From contig CAIPFY010000042.1 in the NCBI GenBank assembly GCA_903864435.1, positions 1-46,078 of the forward strand: a stretch of DNA of 46,078 nt. Reading direction: 5' to 3'. The notes beneath the pieces were generated by a model, which searched no databases, was not told the DNA's origin, and worked only from the letters and a program-made list of their open reading frames with translations. Source of the stretch: an uncultured Chloroflexota bacterium (lineage in GTDB: Bacteria; Chloroflexota; Anaerolineae; Aggregatilineales; Phototrophicaceae). Shown one piece after another: positions 19,320-27,879 of the stretch (positions within the stretch are counted from its first letter, which is position 1; the number at the start of each line of letters is the position of its first letter). A program made the translations under genes and the position numbers.

Positions 19320-19381
19320 AACAAACAGGAAACTAACAAAAAACTGTCGCCAACCATACCTTCCGAAGGTGCAGTCTGAAA

Positions 19382-22300
19382 ATGACGCTGCAATCCTTTC
19401 AACCACCAGATAGCAAATGCATATTCCTCAGCTATCGCAGCGTCGAGGTTGAATTTGCCCTACGACTGGCCGCTGACCTGAAGAATGCGGGCATCAACGT
19501 CTGGATGGATCGGCTGGACATCGCTCCCGGCGACGACTGGCTGACGCGGCTGCAAAGCGCGGTCAACGACTGTGTGGCTATGATTGCAGTCCTCAGCCCT
19601 GAATATGTCGCTTCCCGCTACTGTCAGCGTGAACTCGCTCGCGCCGACCGTCTGGATCGTATTATATTCCCCGTTCTACTCCATCCTATCCCCAAAAAAG
19701 ATGATTGGCCGCTGATTGTCGAGCGCAATCAGTATGTGGATTTCACCAGATGGCAGGACGAGGACGACTATCAGGAACGTCTGACCACGCTCATCGAGAC
19801 TATTCAGGCACGGCTCTCCGATCAGGCGGGCACGCTCCCTGCGCCCGAACTCCGCTACGCCCACACCCTGATCGCAGACCTCGAAACCCGTCGCGGCGTC
19901 ATCGAGTATCTGGAGCCATTCACGCTCGTCAACCGGCAGGGCAAGGATGAACCAGTTCGCCCGCAGCCGGTATTCGCCAAAACATGGAATATGAACGGAC
20001 ATTTCCTGCTGGTACACGACCCGCAGGATGACCGCGTTGCCGACAACCCGCACACCTTCAGAGGCATCTACGAGGCGCTGGAAAAGCACCCCTGCTGTAT
20101 GCTGGTGGGCGGGCCGGGAACCGGAAAAACCACGACCCTGAACCATCTGGCGTTGGAAAGCGCACACAACTACCGCGCCACCTCCGGCGTTGCGCCGCTG
20201 CCGCTGTACCTGAAGCTCACCCGCTGGGAAGAAGGTCAGTCGCTGGCACAGTTCATCCGCAGTCAGTGGCCGATGGAAACCGACCCGCTGCGGCTGATTG
20301 CGCGGGGTAAGATCACCTTGTATCTGGACGGCCTGAGCGAATTGGGCAACCGCAACACGGCGCAGGTCGAGCAACTTCGGGCGTGGCTGAATAGCGAACA
20401 GGCCCCTCAGCGAATCGTCATTGCCTGCCGCGAAAGCGATTATGAAAACGGGCTGAACCTCGGCCTGCCCATCATCAAAACAGTGGATTTGACCATCCAG
20501 CACATCCACGAATTTGTGGATTACTATCTGGATGAAGGCGAGGCCGAAGACTTCCTCACCTATATCCTGCCGACCAAATACAACCCCCACCTGCCCGACC
20601 ACTACCTGAGCCAGATCGCGCACAACCCGTATTTGTTGAGCGTGATGATTGTCATCTACAAACGGGCAGACGGTCAAAGTCCGTTCCACAATGTTGGCAC
20701 CGTCATGCAACATCTTGTGAGCGAATTGTGGCAGTCGCGCCGCAAACAGAACAACGACGAGCGCCTGCCCTATCAGCGGTTGGAAACAGCGTTGGCGGAC
20801 TTGGCCTTCGCCCTGATTGACAACAATATGCCGGTTCAGGTTCCGCTGGATTGGGCCATCGAGTATCTCGGCAACGAACTCCTCCTACAGGCCGCCATCA
20901 ACGCCAACTTCCTTGAAATTGACAGCGGACGACTGCGCTTCCCCTATCAGATGCTTCAGGATTACTTTGCGGCGGTCGGTCTGCACAGCAGCGGCCTGAG
21001 CGCCAACCTGAACAAGCCGGAATTTGACGCGAATCTGCGGCGCGTGCCGAACCGTTGGGATAACGCGGTTCACATTCTGGCGGGAATCAGCACCGACACC
21101 GACTCCACCCTGCTGACCATTGCCGAAACCGACCCGTATCTAGCGTTAAGCTGTGCGCTCCATGCGGCGCAGGTTCAACAAACCACGTTCGATACCATCT
21201 CGCAGCGGTTGATTTCCACGATGGAAGGCGATCGGCGCGTGGCGATGGCCTACCTCTATATCGGTGTAGACAATGCCCGCGCCATGCTGCTCCTTCTGGC
21301 CGCCATGCGTGATGGGCTATGGCAAGCACGCTGCGCCGCCGCCCACGCCGCCGCCGAAATGCCGACCGCCCCGCTGCTGGAAGGGCTGCTGGGCGCGATT
21401 GATGACCTTGAGAACAAATCCCGCGAAGCCGCCAGCGCCTTCCTCAAACAGAACGGAGCAGACGCGCTCCCCGGCCTGATACAACTGCTGCACGCCGCCA
21501 ACTGGAATCATCGGCGCGGCGCGGTGTGGGCGCTGGGCGAACTGAAAGACAAGGCCGGCGTACCGCTGCTCGTCCCCTGTTTGGATGACCCGACCGATCT
21601 GGTGGCCGCCGAAGCCGCCGTTGCCATCGGGCGACTGAAGGACGAACACGGAATCGCGGGGCTGATCGGCGCGCTCAAGCACGAAAGCTGGCGCGTGGGC
21701 AAAGCCACCGCGAAGGCGCTGGCCTTCATCGGCAAGCCCGCTGTTCCGGCGCTGCTGAACATTCTGGATACCAAGTCTAGCTCGCTCCGGCAGCAGGTAC
21801 GCGCCTTAGAAGCCCTCGGCGGCATCAACGACGATCGCGCCGTTCACACGCTGCTGGTCGCCACCCATGCCTCGAATCCTGAAATTCGCGGGGTGGCGGT
21901 GGAAGGGCTGCGCAACAAACGCAGCGATTCCATCACCCACCGCCTGATCGAACTACTGGATGACCACGCTAAACCCCGCAAGGGAAAGCAGGCAATCAAC
22001 GAGATGGCAACGGAAATTCTGGAAGCGATCAACACCGATGTGTCCCGTCATGCGCTGGAGAACTATCGCCACCGCCGTGCCAACGAGTCCGGCAGCGCCC
22101 GCCTCGCCATTGAACGCCTGAGAGACACCAGCGCCGATGGAGTCATGGCAGCGGTGAATCTCTCACCTTCCCTGACCAGCGACGACTGGATGGAACGCAA
22201 AAACGCGACCTTGAATCTGGCTGCCGCCGGTTCAGCCGTCGCGGTGCCGCGCCTGATAACGGCGCTCAAAGATGAAGACAGTCAGGTGCGCTTGGCGGCT

Positions 22301-23443
22301 GTGAACACGCTCGTCTTGATGAAAGACGACATCCGCGTAATGCCTACGCTGCTGGCAGCCCTATCAGACCCCGATTTGCTGGTCTGCGACGGCGCGAAAG
22401 AAGCCCTGAAGAAAATCGCTAGGCCGCCTGTTCCCGGCTTGATTGACCTGCTGCGCGGTGACGATGTGAACGTGCGCGGCGCGATCATCGAAATCCTCGG
22501 CAGCATCAAAGATGCCGAATCCATTCCCGATTTGCTGGACTGCCTGACGGATATTCGCAATCCCTGGCTCTCCAGTGATCGCATCTGCGACCTTGCCCTG
22601 CGCGCACTGGAAGCCATCAACACCCCCGAAGCACGGCGGGTCGTGGAACAGTGGCGCAGAACCCGGCAAGCGCAGGCCAGCAAGCACCCGGTGAGCGAAG
22701 ACAAGATCGCGCAAATCCTACACGCGATCAAGAACGCACAGTGGGAAATGCGCGAGGAAGCCGCCAAAGCCCTCCGCAATCATGTCAAGGACATGCGGGG
22801 AAAGGTTCCGGCGCCAATCGTCCAACAATTGCTCGATCTGTTGACCAGTGAAGTCTGGATCGTTCGCTGGTCAGGGGTGCTGGCGCTGGCGCACATCGCT
22901 GAACGCAGCACACAAACAGCCCTGCTGGAAATGCTCAAAGACCCGCATGCCACCGTGCGCGTGGGGGCGATCCTTGCCCTCGCCGAGATTGGGGATCGGC
23001 ATGCCATACCCTTCCTGTTGCCCCTACTGGATGACCGCAACAGCAGCGTGCGCGAAGCCACCATCGAGGCGCTAGGGATGTTGGGTGATCCGCGCAGCGT
23101 GGAACACCTCATCGCGCTCCTCAAAGACCCGGAAACGCTCATCCGAATCACCGCGATCATCGCGCTGGGCAAACTTGGCGACCGACGCGCCACCATGCCC
23201 CTCATGCGCGCCTTGCGGGATGCCGACATCGCCATGCGCTGGTTCAGCGCCGACTCGCTAGGAAAACTCCAAGACCCGACGGCTGTGAATGAACTCGTTC
23301 TGCTCCTACAGGATCAGAGCAACCTGTCGTGGGAAGAAAAGAAAGTCTGTGAAGTGGCCGCCGAAGCACTGGAAAACATCGGCACGCCGGAAGCCTGTGC
23401 AGCCATCCTCAATTGGCGCTCCAAACAGGCGGGAACAAAATGA
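19382..23443 (+). CDS. TIR-NACHT-HEAT repeat protein (NLR-like immune/signalling protein)
   Basis: A 1353-residue protein. Residues 13-145 are a TIR domain (CIFLSYRS, VWMDRLDIAPGDDW, VLSPEYVASRYCQRELARA); E84 sits where NAD-cleaving TIRs have their catalytic glutamate. Residues about 235-560 are a NACHT-type STAND NTPase: Walker A GGPGTGKT (243-250), Walker B LYLDGLSE (313-320), RIVIACRESDY (sensor), NPYLLSVM and the family end-motif PYQMLQDYFAA. Residues about 600-1349 are HEAT/PBS-lyase repeats in three blocks, each closed by a similar cap helix. Known bacterial relatives are signal-activated ATPases in anti-phage defence or cell-death control; the HEAT array would sense and TIR would act. 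GAAGGTG precedes the ATG. The partner gene with TIR-SUMF1 begins 34 bp downstream. Confidence 0.92.
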   Translation: MTLQSFQPPDSKCIFLSYRSVEVEFALRLAADLKNAGINVWMDRLDIAPGDDWLTRLQSAVNDCVAMIAVLSPEYVASRYCQRELARADRLDRIIFPVLLHPIPKKDDWPLIVERNQYVDFTRWQDEDDYQERLTTLIETIQARLSDQAGTLPAPELRYAHTLIADLETRRGVIEYLEPFTLVNRQGKDEPVRPQPVFAKTWNMNGHFLLVHDPQDDRVADNPHTFRGIYEALEKHPCCMLVGGPGTGKTTTLNHLALESAHNYRATSGVAPLPLYLKLTRWEEGQSLAQFIRSQWPMETDPLRLIARGKITLYLDGLSELGNRNTAQVEQLRAWLNSEQAPQRIVIACRESDYENGLNLGLPIIKTVDLTIQHIHEFVDYYLDEGEAEDFLTYILPTKYNPHLPDHYLSQIAHNPYLLSVMIVIYKRADGQSPFHNVGTVMQHLVSELWQSRRKQNNDERLPYQRLETALADLAFALIDNNMPVQVPLDWAIEYLGNELLLQAAINANFLEIDSGRLRFPYQMLQDYFAAVGLHSSGLSANLNKPEFDANLRRVPNRWDNAVHILAGISTDTDSTLLTIAETDPYLALSCALHAAQVQQTTFDTISQRLISTMEGDRRVAMAYLYIGVDNARAMLLLLAAMRDGLWQARCAAAHAAAEMPTAPLLEGLLGAIDDLENKSREAASAFLKQNGADALPGLIQLLHAANWNHRRGAVWALGELKDKAGVPLLVPCLDDPTDLVAAEAAVAIGRLKDEHGIAGLIGALKHESWRVGKATAKALAFIGKPAVPALLNILDTKSSSLRQQVRALEALGGINDDRAVHTLLVATHASNPEIRGVAVEGLRNKRSDSITHRLIELLDDHAKPRKGKQAINEMATEILEAINTDVSRHALENYRHRRANESGSARLAIERLRDTSADGVMAAVNLSPSLTSDDWMERKNATLNLAAAGSAVAVPRLITALKDEDSQVRLAAVNTLVLMKDDIRVMPTLLAALSDPDLLVCDGAKEALKKIARPPVPGLIDLLRGDDVNVRGAIIEILGSIKDAESIPDLLDCLTDIRNPWLSSDRICDLALRALEAINTPEARRVVEQWRRTRQAQASKHPVSEDKIAQILHAIKNAQWEMREEAAKALRNHVKDMRGKVPAPIVQQLLDLLTSEVWIVRWSGVLALAHIAERSTQTALLEMLKDPHATVRVGAILALAEIGDRHAIPFLLPLLDDRNSSVREATIEALGMLGDPRSVEHLIALLKDPETLIRITAIIALGKLGDRRATMPLMRALRDADIAMRWFSADSLGKLQDPTAVNELVLLLQDQSNLSWEEKKVCEVAAEALENIGTPEACAAILNWRSKQAGTK

Positions 23444-23477
23444 AATCGCTCGGTAGGTGTGGTCAAGAGGGTCTTTC

Positions 23478-25040
23478 ATGAAACTATTCGTGAGCTATGC
23501 CCGTGTGGATAAGCCGTACTGCGTTCAAATCGTAGACACGCTCGACATCCATGAAATCTGGGTTGACCAGCGGCTTGCCGCCGGTCAGAACTGGTGGAAA
23601 GAAATTCTCCGCAGGCTCGACTGGTGCGAAGGATTCATTTACCTGCTCTCGCCCGACTCGGTCAATTCGGAATACTGCCGCCGCGAGTTTGAACTGGCTC
23701 GCAGCCTCGGTCGCCCGATCTTCCCGATTCTCATCCGTGAAGGCACGGTCATCCCGCAAAGCCTGAAGGAAATCCAGTACGTGGATTTCACACGCGGCAT
23801 TGTGATGGAATCGCTGAAGATGCTCCTCAACTCGATCCAGTTGGAGGAACGTGCCCTGCAAAACGACACGCAGCGCAAAACCGTCCCCAATATACCGGTG
23901 GAGGAAATTCGTCAGCCGACCATCAACCCGGCAACGGTGATCCGTCTGGCGGCAACCGCGATGGAAAACCGCCAGTACGATCAGGCGGTGTACTATCTTC
24001 AGCAAGCCAAAGCCATCGGCTTCTCATCGCGCTTCATCAACATTGATCTGTTGCTAGAGGAAGCCGAGCGCGAACTGGCGCAGCAAACCGTCCAGATCGA
24101 AGCCGACCGCGAATACAAGCAAATTGGCGATCTCCTGCGCCAGCGCAGCACTCGCCGTCTCGGTTGGGAGTTTTTCCTGCGCTTCCAGAAAATCTACCCC
24201 GATTACGATCCCGAAAACTATTTCCTGATGTACGGGCCGAACGGTTCCAAGCCCAGGATCATCGTCAGTAATGGAAATCTCGACAACGGCAACGGAAGCG
24301 GAGGGCAACTACCGCCCCCGGCGCCCACCTTCAACATCCCCTTGCTGGAATGGTGCCACATCCCGTATGGCATGGTCGAAGTGGTCGAAATCAACAACCT
24401 CGGCAAACGGGTGAAACGCCGCATCGAGCAACCTGAATTTCACAGCAGCCTGTATCCCGTGACCAATCAACAGTACAACCTGTTCCTGAGCGACCCTTCC
24501 GGCTATGCCAATGTATCATGGTGGCAGTATTCGGCACACGCGAACCAGTGGCGAACCAAGAACCCGGAACCCAAACCCGGCAAGTTCAAAGGTGAAGATC
24601 ATCCGCGTGAAATGGTGAACTGGTACGACGCGATGGCCTTCTGCCACTGGTTGAGCGCCCAGCTGGGTTACGCGGTCAGCTTGCCCACCATCGCGCAGTG
24701 GCAACGCGCCTTTCAGGGGGAAGACGGTCGCCCCTATCCTTGGGGCAAGAACTTCGACCCCACCCGCTGCAATTCGTCCGAAAGTGGTTTCAACCAGACC
24801 ACATCCGTGCGGCGCTACCCGAACGGGGCCAGCCCTTTCGGTGTGATAGATATGGCGGGCAACGTGTGGGAATGGTGCGCCGACCTCATCCCTTCGGTGG
24901 ATGGCAAGCCCAAACGCATCATGCGCGGCGGTTCGTACATCAGCCCCGGAGAACGCGCCCACATCAGTTTCCGCTATGAACTCGGCCCCGAGTCGTACCA
25001 CAATTCCATCGGTTTCCGCATCGTGCGCAACAGCGTGTAA
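23478..25040 (+). CDS. TIR domain fused to SUMF1/FGE-type C-type-lectin-fold domain
   Basis: A 520-residue protein. Residues 1-125 form a TIR domain (KLFVSYARVD, IWVDQRLAAGQNWW, LLSPDSVNSEYCRREFELA) with E70 in the catalytic position. Residues about 155-250 are helical and TPR-like (ATAMENRQYDQAVYYLQQAK). Residues about 290-520 are an FGE-sulfatase/SUMF1 domain: YPVTNQQYNLFL, HPREMVNWYDAMAFCHWLS, VSLPTIAQWQRAFQG, YPWGKNFDPTRCN, DMAGNVWEWCAD, MRGGSY and a terminal SIGFRIVRNSV. True formylglycine-generating enzymes have an active-site cysteine pair near this end; here Ile-Val-Arg follows GFR, so oxidation of sulfatases is unlikely and ligand or peptide binding is more plausible. ATG 23478 was chosen for the AAGAGGG site; an in-frame codon at 23457 lacks one. 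Coupled to the TIR-NACHT gene upstream. Confidence 0.9.
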   Translation: MKLFVSYARVDKPYCVQIVDTLDIHEIWVDQRLAAGQNWWKEILRRLDWCEGFIYLLSPDSVNSEYCRREFELARSLGRPIFPILIREGTVIPQSLKEIQYVDFTRGIVMESLKMLLNSIQLEERALQNDTQRKTVPNIPVEEIRQPTINPATVIRLAATAMENRQYDQAVYYLQQAKAIGFSSRFINIDLLLEEAERELAQQTVQIEADREYKQIGDLLRQRSTRRLGWEFFLRFQKIYPDYDPENYFLMYGPNGSKPRIIVSNGNLDNGNGSGGQLPPPAPTFNIPLLEWCHIPYGMVEVVEINNLGKRVKRRIEQPEFHSSLYPVTNQQYNLFLSDPSGYANVSWWQYSAHANQWRTKNPEPKPGKFKGEDHPREMVNWYDAMAFCHWLSAQLGYAVSLPTIAQWQRAFQGEDGRPYPWGKNFDPTRCNSSESGFNQTTSVRRYPNGASPFGVIDMAGNVWEWCADLIPSVDGKPKRIMRGGSYISPGERAHISFRYELGPESYHNSIGFRIVRNSV

Positions 25041-25051
25041 AATATCCCCCC

Positions 25052-25082
25052 GTGCCGGATGAATAATTGTTACATCCGGCAC
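25052..25082 (+). repeat. Perfect 10-bp inverted repeat after the TIR-SUMF1 gene
   Basis: GTGCCGGATG (25052-25061) pairs with CATCCGGCAC (25073-25082) around an 11-base loop, 12 bases after the stop codon. The hairpin is terminator-like in strength, but no T-run follows, so it may be a 3'-end stabiliser or factor-dependent stop. The rest of the gap 25041-25274 has no recognisable gene. Confidence 0.6.
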
Positions 25083-25274
25083 TGGCATAACATCAGTTCA
25101 GTCATATACTCTTAGCAATGATAATCTGCGTTCGTCGCCTATCGCGGATCAATCACGGGTGGCAGCATCGCTGCTGCCAGATTACACGGGCGTTCAAAAA
25201 TCAGAATTGGATGCGGACGTGGCATCCCTGATCGAACGCATAAAGCACTGCTCAACAGCAAGAAGGATAGCCTG

Positions 25275-25679
25275 ATGACAACGTGGATGGTGGTGGAGGA
25301 TGAGCCTGATCTGTACGAACTCGTACTGGCGATGTACGAGACACTCGGCGTAGATGGCGTTTCCTTCACAAATGGCGAAGACGCGATAGCATGGATCGAA
25401 GATGTTGAGAACGGACTGTACCCCGGCGAACTGCCAGAACTCGCCCTGATTGACATTCGCCTACCCGGTAAAGTAGATGGCCCGATGGTAGGGGGACGCC
25501 TGCGCAAGTCCCCGCTGCTTGAACATATCGGCATCGTATTGATGACTGCCTATCGCCTGTCTCCTAAACAGGAACAGGATTACATCAACAAGTCCAAATG
25601 CAACACGCTCCTGTACAAACCGCTTCCCATGCTAGACGAATTTGCGCATGTGATGAATGTGGTTCTAGGGCGCGGTTGA
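25275..25679 (+). CDS. Stand-alone receiver-domain response regulator
   Basis: A 134-residue single receiver with acidic residues in VVEDEPD (E8-D9-E10), phospho-acceptor D60 in LIDIRLPGKVDG, a threonine in VLMTAYR and the conserved lysine in LLYKPLP (K114). There is no output domain, so it would act by protein contact. It has an unusual insertion-like stretch between the third helix and the phospho-site (ENGLYPGELPEL). AGAAGGA precedes the ATG. It sits between TIR-SUMF1 and the nSTAND gene and is 2.2 kb upstream of the chemosensory operon, so its phosphodonor may be the CheA encoded there, but an orphan kinase elsewhere is equally possible. Confidence 0.9.
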   Translation: MTTWMVVEDEPDLYELVLAMYETLGVDGVSFTNGEDAIAWIEDVENGLYPGELPELALIDIRLPGKVDGPMVGGRLRKSPLLEHIGIVLMTAYRLSPKQEQDYINKSKCNTLLYKPLPMLDEFAHVMNVVLGRG

Positions 25680-25712
25680 GCGCATCATTAAGGGTCGGCA
25701 AAGCGAGGTCAG

Positions 25713-25721
25713 TGTTATAAT
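25713..25721 (+). promoter_or_regulatory. Extended -10 promoter candidate for the nSTAND gene
   Basis: TGTTATAAT (25713-25721) is a perfect extended -10 (TG-N-TATAAT), 53 bases before the start codon at 25775. No good -35 lies 17 bases upstream, which is usual for extended -10 promoters. It implies that the nSTAND gene can be expressed apart from the receiver gene. Confidence 0.5.
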
Positions 25722-25774
25722 CCTCAATAGGTGAAGCCCATTTCGCGCACGGTGGCGCAGCGGGGAATTGTACT

Positions 25775-27637
25775 ATGGATGTCTATATTCCCTATCTGGG
25801 GGATCATCACGCTCAACGCCTCGCACGCGATGTACAAAATGCAGGCGCCACCCTGACTTTGCACCCACTGGCGGGCGCGGTCAATCTTGTTCCTCTCACG
25901 CCGAGTTCCATCCGCACCCTTCCCGCGAACCCGGACGCGCAGCAGCCCATCATTCCGGTGCTGTTGCACCCCTGTGACGTGCCGTCCGCTTACGCCAACG
26001 GGCTGATTGACCTCTCCGGTCACTATGCAGCCAACTTCCCGCAGTTGATTTCGCGGCTGGCGAGCGTGGCTGCCCAAACCGGAATCCCCCCCTATAAAGG
26101 GTTGCATCCGTATTCCGAACTGGATGCGCCACGCTTTTCGGGCAGGCACGGCTTCCTGTGGAAGCTGCAAGATCACCTGACGGGCGGCGCACCCTGCGCG
26201 GTCATCACGGGCGATTCGGGCAGCGGCAAAACCTCCACCACCAGCGCCGGATTGGTCGCCACCCTGCGCGAAAGCGGGCAGGCGTGGTTGCCGTTGCAAA
26301 TTACGCTGGACGACCAACCGCTGCATCAGATGGCGGCTCATTTGCATCCGCTCATCACCTTATCCGAAGATTTGGTGAGCATCCTCAACAGTGACCCGCA
26401 CATGTTGAGCGAAATCCTCGAAGCCGCCGCCCCGGATGGCACGCGCTTGGCACTGGTGCTGGACTCGTTTGACAACGTGTTCACACGAATGCCCCTCTCC
26501 GAACGCACCTACTTGCTGGACTCGCTGTACTTCGCCATCACACGCATCAGTCCGGCCTACGTGACCATCCTCGTCATGCGCGAGGAACTTCAGGCGCGGC
26601 TCATCGAAACGCCCAAATGGGCAGCCGCGCTGGAAGGAAACGTCTTTCCGCTGCCGCCTGTCACCCGTGATGAATTGATCGAAATCATCCGGGGAACACA
26701 GGACGCATCCAACGGCGGCCTGAATATCACGCCGGGGTTTGCGGAACGCATCGCAGACGACGCCTTCAAACTCAAGCGCCCCTTTCTGCCGGATGTGTCT
26801 TTCACGCTGGCGACGCTGGTGCGCGGCGGCGAAATGAGCGAACACGCCTATAACGCGCTGGGCGGCGTGGCAGGCGCGATGGTCAACCGCGCTGAAGCGG
26901 TGATCGCGCCGCTGTCACAACCGCAGCAGTTAGCCGCACGGCGCATCCTGTGTCAACTGTTGGACTATACCGAGGGCGGCGAACCGGTGGCACGCGGCAT
27001 GGCGCGTGACCGCTTCCACTTTGCATGGGTCAGCGATGAGGCGGCGCAGCAAACCATCGCCTGCCTGCTGGACGAAGGATTTATCGCCCAAACCCTTGAT
27101 GTCGAAACCGGAGCGCCCTACCTGCATTTGAGCCATGTGGCGCTGGCAACCGAATGGCCGCGCTTCGCAGGGTGGCTGCAAGCCGACTCCGAAAGCCTGC
27201 GCTACGGCAGTCAGTTAGAACGGCTGGCGGCGGTCTGGGCAGGCCGGGAATATGCCGAACAAGCCCTCTTGCGCGGCGCTAAACTGGACGAGGCGCTGCG
27301 CTGGATTCAGAACCCCGATTACGTGCCATCCTCCCTGCTCGAAAACTTTATCGAGGTCAGCAAACAACTGCGCCAGCCCGCTGAACGGGGTGTGCAGCAA
27401 GAGTTTTTGACCGCCACAGCCGAGATTGCGCGGCTGAACCTGCCACTGGAACCAGCAGCCCCGCCCGCGCCCATGCCAACCGTACAGGTGGTGCAAGCGG
27501 TGCCGCGCTGGATGATTGTGCTGATGGGGGTGCTACTGGCGGCGCTCCTACTCAGCGGGTTGATGGGCATTCAAATCGCCAGTGAGCGCGATGCGTTGAC
27601 CGCCACATTGCAAGCGGTGTTAACGCCCATGCCTTGA
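25775..27637 (+). CDS. Membrane-anchored nSTAND-type NTPase with a TIR-like remnant at its N-terminus
   Basis: A 620-residue protein. Residues 106-165 show the nSTAND1 opening PPYKGLHPYSELDAPRFSGR and Walker A GDSGSGKT (146-153), with Walker B near 225 (LALVLDSFDNVF) and VTILVMREELQARL after it. Residues about 410-540 look like the helical/winged-helix region. Residues about 579-600 (VLMGVLLAALLLSGLMG) are a single membrane helix after an Ala-Pro linker, leaving about 20 residues outside. Residues 1-100 resemble a TIR domain (DVYIPYLGD, then QPIIPVLLHP and LIDLSGHYAANFPQLISRL) but the loop with the catalytic glutamate is missing. It is the last member of the TIR/STAND block. Family proteins are predicted signal-gated ATPases; here no effector domain is evident beyond the TIR remnant and the membrane segment. 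Confidence 0.82.
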   Translation: MDVYIPYLGDHHAQRLARDVQNAGATLTLHPLAGAVNLVPLTPSSIRTLPANPDAQQPIIPVLLHPCDVPSAYANGLIDLSGHYAANFPQLISRLASVAAQTGIPPYKGLHPYSELDAPRFSGRHGFLWKLQDHLTGGAPCAVITGDSGSGKTSTTSAGLVATLRESGQAWLPLQITLDDQPLHQMAAHLHPLITLSEDLVSILNSDPHMLSEILEAAAPDGTRLALVLDSFDNVFTRMPLSERTYLLDSLYFAITRISPAYVTILVMREELQARLIETPKWAAALEGNVFPLPPVTRDELIEIIRGTQDASNGGLNITPGFAERIADDAFKLKRPFLPDVSFTLATLVRGGEMSEHAYNALGGVAGAMVNRAEAVIAPLSQPQQLAARRILCQLLDYTEGGEPVARGMARDRFHFAWVSDEAAQQTIACLLDEGFIAQTLDVETGAPYLHLSHVALATEWPRFAGWLQADSESLRYGSQLERLAAVWAGREYAEQALLRGAKLDEALRWIQNPDYVPSSLLENFIEVSKQLRQPAERGVQQEFLTATAEIARLNLPLEPAAPPAPMPTVQVVQAVPRWMIVLMGVLLAALLLSGLMGIQIASERDALTATLQAVLTPMP

Positions 27638-27667
27638 TAGAGATGTTGCTGGCAAAATAATTTGTGC

Positions 27668-27714
27668 AATTTACGAGATTCGTAAATTATCCGAGGCATA
27701 ATCTACGGATAATT
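27668..27714 (+). repeat. Two overlapping inverted repeats upstream of cheR
   Basis: AATTTACGA (27668-27676) pairs with TCGTAAATT (27680-27688) across three bases, and AATTATCCG (27685-27693) pairs with CGGATAATT (27706-27714) across twelve. The two share 27685-27688, so as RNA hairpins they exclude each other. A short T-rich run (GTCTTTTTG) follows the second. They could be the nSTAND terminator, an operator, or both. The remainder of the 242-bp gap has no gene and no clear promoter. Confidence 0.6.
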
Positions 27715-27879
27715 GTCTTTTTGATGATTGCACCCTAAAGAATTAAGCATTAAACTAGAGAGGATAGAGGAACAATAGTTTATTCCTGTATACCATTCAT
27801 TGAAGTTGAAGCGAATTCCTGATGGAAATCTTGCGAATCAGTTGCTTAAAGCGGAAAGAAAATTGAGGAAGTCTGAAGC

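Larger units (their letters stand above)
18924..19381. other. AT-rich divergent intergenic region
   Basis: This 458-bp stretch is much richer in A and T than its flanks and holds no credible gene. It separates the leftward sugar block from the rightward TIR/STAND block and must carry both promoters. Visible: a TATACT hexamer on the minus strand (18980-18985) with TTGCTA 19 bases upstream, two direct repeats next to the GH3 start, a 7-bp inverted repeat TTATGAA-AAA-TTCATAA (19070-19086), and a plus-strand promoter candidate (19291-19319). Confidence 0.7.

Noticed and set aside
18924-19381. Small RNA or tRNA in the AT-rich gap
   Set aside because: No cloverleaf, CCA end or stable GC stem is visible; only short AT-rich inverted repeats.
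19676-20713. A 345-codon open frame opposite the NACHT region
   Set aside because: The plus strand here encodes an unmistakable TIR-NACHT protein; the opposite frame has no domain or ribosome site.
23478-25040. The SUMF1-like domain as variable protein of a diversity-generating retroelement
   Set aside because: The fold fits, but no reverse transcriptase, template repeat or duplicated 3' segment is found within the window.
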